This document shows positions 19,701 through 30,400 of a stretch of DNA of 64,000 nt, in pieces. This DNA comes from Oxyruncus cristatus (taxonomy: Eukaryota > Chordata > Aves > Passeriformes > Cotingidae): positions 603,799 to 667,798 of the forward strand of contig VXAY01002362.1 of NCBI GenBank assembly GCA_013399855.1, in the 5' to 3' direction. Under the pieces are notes generated by a model that saw nothing but the letters and a program-made list of their open reading frames with translations, searched no databases and had not been told where the DNA came from. Position 1 is the first letter of the stretch. Each line of letters begins with the position of its first letter. Made by a program: the position numbers and the translations under genes.

Positions 19701-20980
19701 GCTCACGTCTAGCAGTTAATCCCTAAACAAAATGTTACCTGAAGAACAAGGCTGGAGGCACCATTAGAAGAGTCTGGGCCACAAGGAACAGAAGAAAAGG
19801 CAGGCAGAAAGTAAAGTGTAGGTAGTGGGATGGGAGCAAAGGACTAATCCTTTAACAAACTCCTGAATTTTGCAGTGTTGATTTTACAGTCCTGAATATA
19901 ACTAGAGGTGTGAGCACAACAGATTCAAATTCTCTTAATCTAGTTGCCCAAGTATAGAAGGCAGTTATGCTCCAAGGTATATAAAGGAACCAGTATTAAA
20001 GAAAATGAAAATTAATGGAATTAATAAATAAAATTAAATTCCTTACAGCAGTTCATAGTGGAATGAAGGAAGCTGCAAGGAGGGACACAACAGCAGCTCT
20101 CGTTGTCTCAGTATCTGCTTACTACTTACCTTCACTGTAGCCTGTGCCTTCCTTGGCGCTTTGAACTCTAGCCTGCTTAACAATATGAAACTGTAGATCT
20201 TTATCTGCAGGCAGAGAAGAAAAAAATCATAGAACTTTTTCATCAAGTTCTTGAGTACTTCATCACTTCAGTCTTTATTCCCCAACCTTTATTATGAGAG
20301 CTATGATATGGTACAGAATATCATAGTTTTACTGAAGTATAAGGGAACATCTGAACTAAAAATACAATTTTAATGTATTCCATATTTAAAATTAGGAAAG
20401 GAAAAAAAAAGCATTTCTGGTCTGCAGAGATGTGGAGTAGAATTACACAGTGATAGAAGCATAAAAAGGGTAAATTCAGGCAAATAAATTATAATTTGAG
20501 AAAATAAACCTACTGATGGCAACACTCAAGGTTTTCAGGAGACCTCGGAGAGCTTACAGCCGACAAGGCCGTGGGATGTGCCACCGTGAGGGCCTCTGCC
20601 CCATGAGGTCTCCCTGTCCCCTCATGCTCCGTGCCCTCCCAGGGTCCCCCCCTCACCCCAATCTGCGTGTGGACGCCCCGCCAAGCGAAGCCCCCGCTGG
20701 TGCTCACCCATGGCGACGGTGGGAACCTTCGCGTTTTCGTAGAAAAAGCTGGAGTCGTACATCTCGGCCTGCGGGACCAAAGAGCTCGGTCAAGGCCAGC
20801 AGGGCAGGCGGCACCCCAGGGCAGCAACGCCAGCCCCGCGTCCGCCTTCCCAAGCCGGGCTCCCACCTCCTCCTCGGCGGAGTATCCCATCTTGCGGAGC
20901 CGGCAGGACGCCGCGTGCCTCTCCAGCGACGCGCGGGGGACGCGGTGATGGGCGTCATAGGGACACAGCATCCACTCCAC
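13744..20980 (-). CDS. SNRNP48: U11/U12 snRNP 48 kDa protein (SNRNP48), 8 of 9 coding exons
   Basis: U11-48K is part of the U11/U12 di-snRNP of the nuclear minor spliceosome and contacts U12-type 5' splice sites. On the minus strand, exons 20980-20867, 20768-20708, 20204-20130, 17447-17259, 16387-16266, 15818-15703, 14485-14321 and 13783-13744 join in frame to 293 codons plus TAG. The first gives a CHHC zinc finger with exact spacing C-x5-H-x9-H-x3-C, followed by CRLRKMGY. Later exons give PVEVPQNHKRF, DLTQADRLALYDYVVEETKK, ENDSDLFVDLAAKI, EILAEMRDYKRRRQSYRAKN, VHITKKSYTEVIRDVI and an RS/RD-rich tail ending HKRRK. These match human U11-48K (about 339 aa) along its length. The N-terminal ~50 residues are missing, because exon 1 is presumably in the N gap at 21005-21098. 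All introns are GT-AG; none is U12-type. Confidence 0.95.
14321..14485 (-). CDS. SNRNP48: SNRNP48 coding exon 8 (RS/RD-rich)
   Basis: 165 bases, acceptor TTTTTTCAG, donor GAGAG|GTGAGC. It encodes RREDRRSASVDSRQSGESS, then an Arg/Ser/Asp-rich tail (RHRRDTSRSPSKHRRSRERG). Without splicing the frame would stop at the TGA inside the donor. The next exon restores the human-like HKRRK ending, so the splice is used. Confidence 0.92.
14855..15070 (-). mobile_element. CR1 3' fragment in SNRNP48 intron 7
   Basis: The plus strand reads the reverse complement of a CR1 3' end: GTCACAGAATCAGTAGTGTT, then GGAAGGGGCCTCTGGAGATCA, TCCAGTCCAACTGCCC and CATGTCCAGGTGGGTTTTGA, followed by CTTCCCTGGGCAGCCTGTTCC. 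It has the same orientation as the host gene and is 5'-truncated. Confidence 0.88.
15703..15818 (-). CDS. SNRNP48: SNRNP48 coding exon 7
   Basis: 116 bases, acceptor ATCTCCAG, donor GGAAG|GTATGC. It encodes VIRDVIGVHMEELSNQWQEE followed by a variable acidic/lysine stretch (KSKSSG). Confidence 0.93.
16266..16387 (-). CDS. SNRNP48: SNRNP48 coding exon 6
   Basis: 122 bases, acceptor TTGCTAG, donor GAG|GTGAGA. It encodes GPKSHLEILAEMRDYKRRRQ and SYRAKNVHITKKSYTE, nearly identical to human. Confidence 0.95.
17259..17447 (-). CDS. SNRNP48: SNRNP48 coding exon 5
   Basis: 189 bases, acceptor CCTCCAG, donor CAAG|GTTTGA (weak). It encodes the most conserved central part: PVEVPQNHKRFTCDLTQADR, then ALYDYVVEETKK and ENDSDLFVDLAAKITQ. 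Confidence 0.95.
17448..20129 (-). other. SNRNP48: SNRNP48 intron 4 (long intron)
   Basis: 2,682 bases with GT..AG ends and no recognised transposon. In vertebrates SNRNP48 is known to carry, in the intron between these exons, an autoregulatory element of tandem U12-type 5'-splice-site motifs (USSE). I did not find a perfect tandem pair. Partial matches on the minus strand are TATCCTTT at 17599-17592 and a cluster ATATCCTAG (18244-18236), GCATCCTGT (18229-18221) and GTATCTTTA (18222-18214). Confidence 0.55.
20130..20204 (-). CDS. SNRNP48: SNRNP48 coding exon 4
   Basis: 75 bases, acceptor CTGCAG, donor GAAG|GTAAGT. It encodes DKDLQFHIVKQARVQSAKEG and TGYSE, corresponding to the human FQIIKQAR region. 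Confidence 0.92.
20708..20768 (-). CDS. SNRNP48: SNRNP48 coding exon 3
   Basis: It encodes AEMYDSSFFYENAKVPTVAM plus one base, between acceptor CCCGCAG and donor G|GTGAGC. It matches the human EMYNPEFFYENVKIPS segment. Confidence 0.92.
20867..20980 (-). CDS. SNRNP48: SNRNP48 exon with CHHC zinc finger
   Basis: It begins after acceptor CCCGTCGGCAG and ends at donor GAG|GTGGGA, 38 codons in phase 0. It encodes the C-x5-H-x9-H-x3-C zinc finger that binds the 5' splice site in this family, then CRLRKMGYSAEEE. It is extremely GC-rich and sits inside the promoter CpG island. The intron after it is only 98 bases. Confidence 0.93.
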
Positions 20981-21004
20981 CTGCCGACGGGACACAGGTC
21001 AGGT

Positions 21005-21098
21005 NNNNNNNNNNNNNNNNNNNNNNNNNNNNNNNNNNNNNNNNNNNNNNNNNNNNNNNNNNNNNNNNNNNNNNNNNNNNNNNNNNNNNNNNNNNNNN
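21005..21098. other. Assembly gap (94 N) at SNRNP48 exon 1
   Basis: A run of 94 N immediately upstream of the zinc-finger exon. The SNRNP48 start codon and its first ~50 residues are not found on either side of the gap, so they are probably inside it. The gap length is likely nominal. Confidence 0.99.
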
Positions 21099-21319
21099 CC
21101 GGGCGGGGCGGCCCCGTGAGCGCGGCGGGGGCGGAGCCGGCGCCACGTTCGCCGAGGGCGTTCCTGGTACGGGGGCCGGGGTGAGGTTGTGGAGCTGCTC
21201 CTTCTTGGCGCGGGGGAGGCGGCGGGAAACCCGAGGAAGAGCCGGGACGGAGGGGCCCGAGCCCCTCAGGATTTGAACAGCGGTTTTATTTTTGTTTTGT
21301 TTTACATTGTTATTCAGCA

Positions 21320-21765
21320 GCTAGTAGCGGGACATTTAGGATTAAGCATTTGCATTGTAAGCATCGTATGCTTGGCTAGTCTTTTAAGCAAGAGGGAAGA
21401 CCATCCCAAGGTGGATGAGCTGTATGGACCACCAGAAGCGAAGCCAGCAGGACTGAGCAGGAAGCGCGGGAATGGCAATTCCGGCAGTGGGCGATCGCGA
21501 CTGCCGGCTCACTGACCCCCTGCTCAGAACGGACCCCAGACTCAAACGGCGGGAAAAACTGCACCCGCGAACTAATTGGCCCCGGAAGCGAGAGATGTAA
21601 CTCGCAAAGAGGGGGTTGCAACCAGTGAGTGCTGATGCCTCTGTTTGTTTAAAAAAACCCGTATAAATAACGTAAAGTCTTGATGATCGGTGAGCAAGCT
21701 TTCCGTGGGTTACCACCCAGCGGCCGTACTGGAATAAAGCTCGGGAGAGGGGTGGGAACTGGCAC
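21320..21765 (+). mobile_element. Candidate retroviral LTR, boundaries uncertain
   Basis: TATAAATA at 21662-21669 is followed 64 bases later by AATAAA at 21733-21738. This close pairing is typical of an LTR (short R region) and unusual for a host promoter. The stretch upstream looks like a U3. I could not place TG...CA ends or a target-site duplication, and no retroviral genes adjoin. The alternative is a TATA promoter with a coincidental AATAAA. Confidence 0.4.
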
Positions 21766-23750
21766 CGGCAGCGGGACGACACGCCCGCCTCTGCCGGCGG
21801 GAGGGCGCAGTGGGGCCCAGGAGGGGCCGCGCTGGGCCCGCTGGGGCCTCGCCCTGTCTTCGAGAGGGCCGCGGGGCAGTCGGCTTCCTTTTCACGACAC
21901 CCAGACGTGACCCCGGCTTTAGCAAGGGTTTCTCTCCAGAGCGCAGATCGTGCCCGCTTGGGCGCCCCAGATCGCTGCCCCTGATAGCGGCGGGGCAGGA
22001 GGAGCATCGGCCCCTCCCGACGCCGTCGAGCCCCCGATGCCCGAGTTCCTCCTGCAGCACGACGAATGCGGTGTTAGACGGAGGTCCCTCCAGCAGCCTC
22101 CTGACCCAGGCTACGTGAGGGGATCCCTAAGGAGCAGGCTGTGCAGTGCAGAACCAGGATGTGTTTCTCCCTTTGTGGAGCACAGGGGTGGTGTCGGTGG
22201 GGGAGCTGCATGGCTGCGGCAGACCCCAGCGACTGTGCCCATTACTCGACCATAATTCTGAGCATTTTCCCTAGAGACTGAGGGAGCACTAGGACTCAGT
22301 AAAACTGTAACATAGGAAGCTGACAGAAGGACCATCTTAAGGAATAAATTTCACATGACTGACGTTTAGTCTTGCCTATTTTTGTCGTCTGTGAGCAACG
22401 CACATATGCCTAGAAGGAAGAGTGGGTCTGTCAAGACAGGGTGAGGGAGAGGCAGCATGACAGATGTAACTGCCAGAATGACTCTGTACATCTGCTTTCT
22501 TTAGGAGATTACAGCCCTTTCTCTCCAGCACAGTGAATTTGAGACTGAGTTGGGATTTTAGCCCTTTGAGAGATTTGCTGTCTCTAGCTATGTTTTCCTG
22601 AGGATCTTTGACTTCACATGATAGAAGATACTTGTAGTGAAGACTTCCCAGCTGCCCTTGCAATTACATATATGCCCTACTGGAGTACCCTTGCTAACAT
22701 TAGCATATTTTATCCGAAGAGTAATAAGAACAGCTCTGCAAAATTGTTCTGCTTGTCTCCACTGGAAAATACTGTTTCTTCCAAAATTATGAAAGTCGGG
22801 CTCAACAAAGTATCCAAGCAGATTTTTTTTAAGAGTAAAGATTAAACAACATTTGATTTTGTTTACTTACAAATTAAATTGATAAGAATCAGAATAGATG
22901 TTTTTCTCTGCTAAACAGTGATGTTTTCAATGATTCAAAATGACCACAGTCTTTCAGCTACCAGCTACCAACAGTCTTTCCCAACTGGTAGTCTGCGGTC
23001 TGTGGCATACCCTCTTCTCCTGCACCCTAGCCCTGTGGTGGCTGCAGCCCAACAGTCTTGTCATCAAACAACAGCATTAATAATGTAAGTTTATCACATC
23101 TCAGTCTCCATGGTCCCTTCTGAAAAGGAGAAAGGAAGCTCCACAGCTGCATTTCCCCAGGCATGACTGCTGCCTGGCTGCAGCTTCCCAGAATGAGGGT
23201 GCTTGAACATGACCCAGCCCCTTTGCAGAGCTGCAATGCTGAGCATGCCAGTAGTCTGGTCTTTTTGTAGATGGTCTTTCTGGACAATATCGATCTCTAG
23301 TGAAAGTCTGTGAAAACCAGCCCCAAATACCCTCACTGTGCAGCAGGACAGTCCTGAACTGTGGGAAAAGCAGAAGGTACAACAGGGAATTAGTTTATAC
23401 TTTATGCCAACATAAATACCATACAGTACTCCTGGAGAACTCCTTAAACATACCACCTTGTGCCCTCCTCCAGATGGAATTTATATTGCTAGATACTCCA
23501 ACTGTTGACACATCAGGAACCACCTAGCTTAGGACCATACCCAGGGGCAGGTACCTTAACACAGGTTGAGTGATCCTATCCCAACAAAACCTCTTGGTAT
23601 CCCCAAGAGTGCCAGCTTGAAACCATTCTAAAATCACACTGGTCTTAAGGTCCAAACCTTTTAATGGGTATGCAACAGGAGTGGGAGGCTCATCCTGAGC
23701 AACAAAACCCTTTCCCACATGGCTGACACAGAGAGGAGCATCCCTCACCC

Positions 23751-23884
23751 ATGGCTTGTGTTTGTTTTTTCCTTCACTGATAACAAAATCTTGCAGGCTT
23801 TCTGTAGCCAATTACTTCATGGCTTGTGTTTGTTTTTTCCTTCACTGATAACAAAATCTTGCAGGCTTTCTGTAGCCAATTATT
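23751..23884. repeat. 68-bp tandem duplication, 2 copies
   Basis: A 68-base unit beginning ATGGCTTGTGTTTGTTTTTT and ending GTAGCCAATTACTTC-like occurs at 23751-23818 and again at 23819-23884. The copies are identical until the end of the second, where ATTACTT becomes ATTATTT. Near-identity implies a recent duplication or an assembly artefact. Confidence 0.95.
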
Positions 23885-26800
23885 TATTTAGAAGTATATT
23901 GACTCTTTGAATAAAATTAATTTTTCTCTAACATGGAAGAAAGACAGTTTTCATATTTAGGATTCCTTCTATTCCTTAGATGCAAAACACTACTTGTAGT
24001 GTTGTAGTTGTATTGTGTTCACAGCTCCCCCTGGAAATGAGGGAAAAAATGTGAGAGCTCAAATTATTAATTTTTTTAAAATACGCCTCTGGTAAAGAGA
24101 AATCAAATAAGGTTTATAACAGCTATTTCAATCCTAACCACATTCAGCCTGGAGATTTCTGGATGAGGACAGGGCCAGGGAGCAAGGGAAAGCAAGCTGA
24201 AGGATGAAATGAAACTATCCAAAAGCCAAAATGGAAGGAGCTTGGCTTATGGCCTCAGACAGCCCATGCAGGCCTGGCAAGTAGAAAAGACAGCTTTTTG
24301 ACCTGCAACTGTGACAGATTTTGGCTGGTTCCAAATCAGCGTTTGGTGAAGCTGTAGCCAAGATCTCTGCATGTTTGCAAAGGGTATGGAGCAAGCAACC
24401 AGCACCTGGCAGACCACAATCTGTCCTGCAACAGGGAATTGCTCTCCCAGGGCATATGCCATGCAGAAACTGCCTCATCTCTAGGGCAGCTTAAACTGCA
24501 ACTGCTTCGTTAACACTCATTGATTGGACTTCAGAAATAGAGGATGTTGAATAGGGAGATGAAGGGTCCCAGCACCTTGGTGGTAAGATCGACTGTATCA
24601 TCTGAGAGCAGCTCTGGTAGTTTGCCTTTCTAGTGATGCCACCTCTTCTCCCTTGCCCCTGGAGCCCATGTGTCAAACTCTTCTTCTACAGGGAAGGATT
24701 TGTATATCCAGGCTGGTAGTATGGGTGTCACTCAGCAAAAATGACTGAACTGGAGACAGATTTTGTAAAGATAAAGCACACAGACGCATGAATTTAAATT
24801 AGTTCTGTCATTGTTGCTATTACCTTAGACTTCTGCTGAGACACCACATTCAAAATCTGTAGCATAAATTCAGCTGACTCAGCTTTGTAATCTACAGGAA
24901 CATGTGGTAAATTTCTCTAGTGTATTTGTACTCTCAATTTGTAGAGATATCCTCTATGACACAGGCAGATTTTTCAAAATTCTCTTCACCAGACACCTGA
25001 CCAGAGTTTAATTTCCATCATTTGCTGTCTGAGTTCTAGTTTTGTTGCCCTCCCAGCTCATGCTGAAGTGCCTGTGTGGAGCAGTACAGGTGCTGTTGGC
25101 AACCAGAGAAGTCAGAGAACACTCAGACCTCACTGCTTTCTCTGCCAGGTAAATGCAGCTGATTTATTCCTTCAGCTGCTTACCACTCAGAGCATGCTAC
25201 AAGTCTGGCTTCTGAATCTTGATGCTTATTCCTTTGTGACTGACTTAGTCTAGTTCACAATTACAGGCTAAGGTGTATTTTAGGAAGAGCAGTGCACCGG
25301 ACAATCCCAAATTGATTTACAGGCAGCAACTCTAGTACCTGTTAATGCTTTATTGATTCCTCTTTCTCTATCTCCATGTGATCTATCATGGATTCTTCAG
25401 ATTTAGATCAGTTTATCAGGATGGTATCATCCTTATCTTTCAAGATAAAGCATGGTGTTCTCACTTGATGGAGCTGGGAATTCATTGTTAAACAGCCAGA
25501 AGTAAATCCAATGCCCTTTTACACACTGAAGTTTTAATATGTTTGTTTTGGAGCCTGCGTGGTTTTTTGTCTTTAAGCCCTAGTCCCTTCGCAGTTGCTG
25601 CACAGTGATTCTTGATCCTTTGCCTGCTCCTTCCTCTGCCCTTCTCTTGCTGTGAGCTTTCCAACTGGGCAGTACCTGCTGCCTGCTCAGAGCCAAGGTT
25701 CCTTTCCCGCCTTTTCTTCCTAAGTTGTCAATGGCCTGGTGGGCATTATTATTTATTTAATTCATTTTTCATTCATTAACACCCGTTGTGATTAAGCATA
25801 ATCTCTGTGAAGAATGAGAGCCTCTTCCATACTTTTTGTCATAAATACTGGTGACAAAGAAACCAGCTAAACTAAAATGTGGCCATAACTGTGGAAACTG
25901 ATAACTTCTGGCAAGTGACTTGGCCTCTGCTTTTGCTTAGCTGTGCCAGTGCCCTGCTTGCCGCTGGCATGGAGACCCTTCCAGCAAAGGGCTCCTTGTG
26001 TTCTTCGCCAGGAAGCATAGAAGAGCCTGTGGTTTTCCTTTAAAAGCATGCTATTGATGTCCAATTGATGTCTGCTTGAAATTAAGAGATCAGAATATAC
26101 TTATCACTTATCTACTTGCTGTTTCTGTGGGTAAGTCTTCTTGGAGAGTCTTTACGGCTCTGTGCTTGACGTAAGGCTGAGAAACATGTCCCAGCAAGGA
26201 GCTTGGCTGTTGCCTTACTTTCTTGCTCAGCAGGGAGCTCCCGTGCTGCCCAGAGCCCCACATCATGCTGCAAGCTGCTGTGTTCCACTGACCGGGGTTG
26301 CAAAGCCACCGCCAGGGTCAGCCAGCTGATGCCAATGAAGAGGCAGACTCACATCAGGCATAATTGTATGAACACGCACCCCTTCTGGCAATACCAACAT
26401 GTACTCTGGGCTGCATGTAGCCTCGGGTGACAGCCCCAAAGGCATTGCCATGAGGGCAGGTATAGTGGGTTTGTGAGAGACGTGAGGAAGGCTGCAGTGC
26501 GGCCTCCTTTGTCAATTCATAAAACAGGATTTTAAACAAAGATGCTGTCCGTGTTCAATATGAATGATCACTTACCAGTGATGCTCTCTGGGAAGGTCTG
26601 AGAGCATGGTCTCAGTATCCCATGGGCAAAGGATAGCAGAGGCACAGTAACATGTGGCCACCTTCAAAAATATGTGCTTTACTGCCACTGCTTTGTTTTC
26701 CACAGTAACAGGTCCCCAGAGCAAGAGCCAATGAATTAAGTGTTTGTTAATGTGTTCTGTGACTGAAAGGTATTACCCAAATTACGTTCTGTGAATGCAT

Positions 26801-29800
26801 CAATACATCTAAGGCTACAGCAGTAGCTGAATGCTGCTCCCTGTGTTGCTGTCCCAGCTTTCTACCAGGACTTTGCCCCTGCCTGCTGTGCATTAATAGG
26901 ATTATATTTCCTGAGCACAGGGAACCGGCACAGCTGATCACCTGCAAAACATCAACTGGAGTGGCCTATCCCCTTCTTGTCAACCCAACCCTTTGTCAGT
27001 GGAACACATGGAAGTGCCTTCCAGGGAGGGACACCATCCCTCCCTTTGTGCCTCCAGCAACCTCTGGAGCAATACACACTGAGTCCCAGCCCTACATCAC
27101 TGCACTGGAGCCTTTCCACACTGTGGCAGATGAACTGCCACCCAAGGCAAGGTAACAGGGGGCTGAAACAGCACAGACCTTACAGTGCTCTCAGCACTTA
27201 AACCACTTTGAAAGCTTTAGAGCAACAGAAGCCATGTGTCAACTGCATGTTGGTGGTCAACTTTAGCTGGTGCTAAAGTTCCCCTTGCATTTGTCATATG
27301 GGCATGTCTTAAGTTTGCCCCATTTTGTGCTGGTACAAGGAACTTCAGTTCTTCTGTTGGGGTCCAAGGGGGATCCTTGGCACGGGGCCTGCAGTTGATG
27401 TCCAGACACGTGGATCAAGCTGCTTACTTTTGCTGTATCTGCAGACTTGTGCAGCCCTAGAGGTCGCTTGGAAAATGTGGTCACTTGTGTTCAGCACTAT
27501 TAGTGCAGTGAATAATGATAGCCATACCTAGGTGTTGCCATTTCTTCTCATAAGCATGTACAAAACAAGAAATATTACTTTTACCTGAAGCAATATTTTA
27601 AAGGAAGTTCACAGGAAGGAGAAACTTATAACAATTTTCTTGGAAACGAGTCAGCAGATAAAAGGACAGGCCAGGTGTTATAACAAGCTTAATATTCTGG
27701 GTGTGGATTTGCAAGTGCTGCCTACAAGCATCCTTCCTCTTGCAAGAGGATTAGCACAGGGGATTACAGAGAATCTTTGAAGAGATTGGCATATGCTCAG
27801 ATGGTCACACACTCTGGCTTCCCAAGCACGTGGGGTCAGGGAAAAAGAGAAAGCAAGTGTGGGGGAGAAACGGAGATCCCACTCAATTATTGCCAATGGG
27901 GAAAACATGTGGTGTCTTTAGCTCTCACAGGGACTCATAAATTTAAGATCACTGTATTTGCTGAGCTCATCAGTGATGGGATTTCATCAGCTCAAGTTCT
28001 TGTACCCCAGTGTTATCACATTTAGAAGCTCAGCCTCTGGTCTGAGACACTAAACAAAAGTGCTTCTTGCTTGTGGTCAGAAATTGCCCCCAGGCACTTG
28101 TGAATGCATGAATGACAATGTCAAATTCCACCTCTTGGCCAGTTTCTCTTGATGTTTACGTACTGTGCTCACCACAGGCACTGTGGTACCCACATCCCTC
28201 TGTTCCCTGGTGCAGATTTCTTTCCATCCTCTGTTACTTCTTTGCAGCTTTCCCCCATTTCCTCCCCAGTCAGACTTGTAGATTTGCAGTCATCCCCACC
28301 CAAAATGTCAGAAGCTGCACAATTCGATGTCTTTCCAACTGTTCAATACTACCCCAAAACCTTCACTGAAAACAATTTTGTTCAGCCTGTCATTATGTTT
28401 GCAGATCTGAACCATCCCACCGCCTGCCCCTCAGCATAGGCTTTGTCTCTCGCAAGGCACAGCCTTGCAAAGCAAAGAGTGATCTGACTAGTGAAAAGGA
28501 AAAGCACCCACCCTCACCCACTTTACCAGGTACATCTTTCTTCCCAGTGCACACAGCACCCCAGCAGGCACTTCCCTGCAAGTGTGCATGAAAAATTAGG
28601 TTATTTTCTTTGAATGGTTGTTTATTCCACTTTCCAGACACTTAGACAGAACTTTGCATGTGCTGTTTTTCATGTCTGTCAAATGTACTGTGCAGTGAAG
28701 TGTCTCACCTCAGATCTATCTCTCACCCACTATAGCAGAAGCAATACAGAAGCACTAATAGGACACATCTTAAGGCAAACAGCTCCATTCACATCAGCAA
28801 AAGCTGTTAGCAAAGCCAAAGCATGTCAATAATCAATCCAGAGTCCATCTGATACATACACACAGTCTGGTTTAAAACCACATTGCTTAAGATGCAAACT
28901 CAAATGTAGGAAAAGCCAGATTTGCTGCTGAGGGTCCACAGGCAGTGCTGATGCCTCTCACACCTGCAGCACACGTGGAGAACAATGCCTTGGTGGGTGA
29001 GCAGCAGATCGTACCTGTACATATTGTACAAGGCAACGCCCAGGCAGAATGAGCTGAATTAAGAAGTCACACACATGGCTGTGAATTACAAAACTCTCTG
29101 TAAGGCTGTCGGTCACCAGGATTACTCTGGTCTATTCCTGTCTCCCTCAGCAGAGTCTTAATGAGTGTGGCTGTGATTAGAAACAGGATAAGCAAGAGCC
29201 TACCGCTAAAAGGGCTGCCTCTAAGAATTTCCTTGTCTGCCTCTGGGGAATTTGGAGCTGTTTTGAAAGCTGTACCTTGCATCCCAAACCTGTCCTGCTT
29301 AAGTGAGAGGAAGGATATTTACAGATCTTACAATAATGGAGATGCGGCCAGGGAATTCAGAATACCTCAACTCAGCCTTGCCTTTCCTGGTCTGTAGGTG
29401 GCTACACAGGAAACCAGATGAGGAGTCAGGTAGAAACACTGATTTAGCAGATATTTGTGCAAGGTATAGTAGCATCATTGCTGATCTTCAGGTTCCTCAC
29501 TCAGGATTGGAAAAAAGCAACTGCTACTCTGTACCACTGAAAAATGCAAGATCCTGTAAACCAGGCTTTATTTTTTGGTTGCAGACACAAACCCTAGAGC
29601 TGAAGATTCAGCATCCCATTCCCTGATACCTGGGTTTCCCCCTGGCTCCTCATGGGGTTGCTCAGGTGCAAGTGCCCAGGCAGCAGCTGCAGGGTGGGAT
29701 GCAAAGAGCTCCCCGGCTACCTCCTGTCTCCTCAGCTGGAGATCTGCAAGGGCAGCAGTGCAGGAAGTTGTAAACACACAGTTACTAAAAAAAGCATTTA

Positions 29801-30049
29801 ACTGCTCTTGCCCACAGAAAACAAGCCTGATTAGCCGTGTCGGTGTGTTTGTTTTACCTCATGACCCAGCGGTGCAGCAGCACGCTGCAGGTGGCACCTG
29901 GGGTTTGTCACTGCTCATGGCCTGGTCACGCTGATAAATGAGAAGGCCATCACCAATTTATGGCAGTAAGTGATACTTGGCATAACAGCCAAACGCCAAT
30001 CGATCCTTTCTTAGAAATCCCAGCTACACATGGCAGCTGCAAAGCTAAA

Positions 30050-30400
30050 AAGCGTCAGGTACCAACTCTGCTCCTGGAAAGGAGCAAAGCCGCCCCGGGC
30101 AGGAGGCGGTGATACTCGCCAGGCACCTGGGGAGGCTCTCACGGGGAAGCAGTTTGTGTGAAACACAGAGAGGAAAAGGGCAGCGGGGGGCTTTGGAAGC
30201 TCTTCCCTTGCCACGGCCCGACACCAGGTGGGGCTACAGAAACGGCAGCGAAGCCCCACACACCGGACACCGGCATCGAGGGCTCCAGGTTCCCAAAAAA
30301 ATGTCCACGGCTTTTCCTTGTCGCATCCACGCCTGCTGCAGACAGCGATACGGAATCTTACGCCTCGCTGCCTCGGAAAGGCACAGCAACACGGATGCAG
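30050..30400. promoter_or_regulatory. Isolated CpG-rich islet
   Basis: This stretch is clearly richer in CG dinucleotides than its surroundings (for example GCCGCCCCGGGC, GGCGGTGATACTCGCC, AACGGCAGCGAAG, ACCGGACACCGGCATCGAG, TACGCCTCGCTGCCTCGG). It lies about 9 kb beyond the SNRNP48 promoter with no gene attached. It could be an orphan CpG island, an enhancer, an unannotated non-coding transcript start or an old GC-rich repeat. Confidence 0.4.

Larger units (their letters stand above)
20500..22150. promoter_or_regulatory. SNRNP48: CpG island at SNRNP48 5' end
   Basis: Dense CpG and GC-rich sequence covers SNRNP48 exons 2-3, the N gap and the flank to about 22.1 kb. Its position at the 5' end of SNRNP48 makes it the likely promoter, driving leftward transcription. 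A moderately AT-rich interval at about 21280-21410 and an LTR-like stretch break the island. Whether it is also used rightward cannot be told from sequence. Confidence 0.7.

Noticed and set aside
13744..20980. U12-type introns in SNRNP48
   Set aside because: Every donor and acceptor I mapped is an ordinary GT-AG site without an RTATCCTTT donor.
20516..21184. 222-codon plus-strand open frame
   Set aside because: It is antisense to SNRNP48 exons 2-3, runs through the N gap and owes its length to GC-rich composition.
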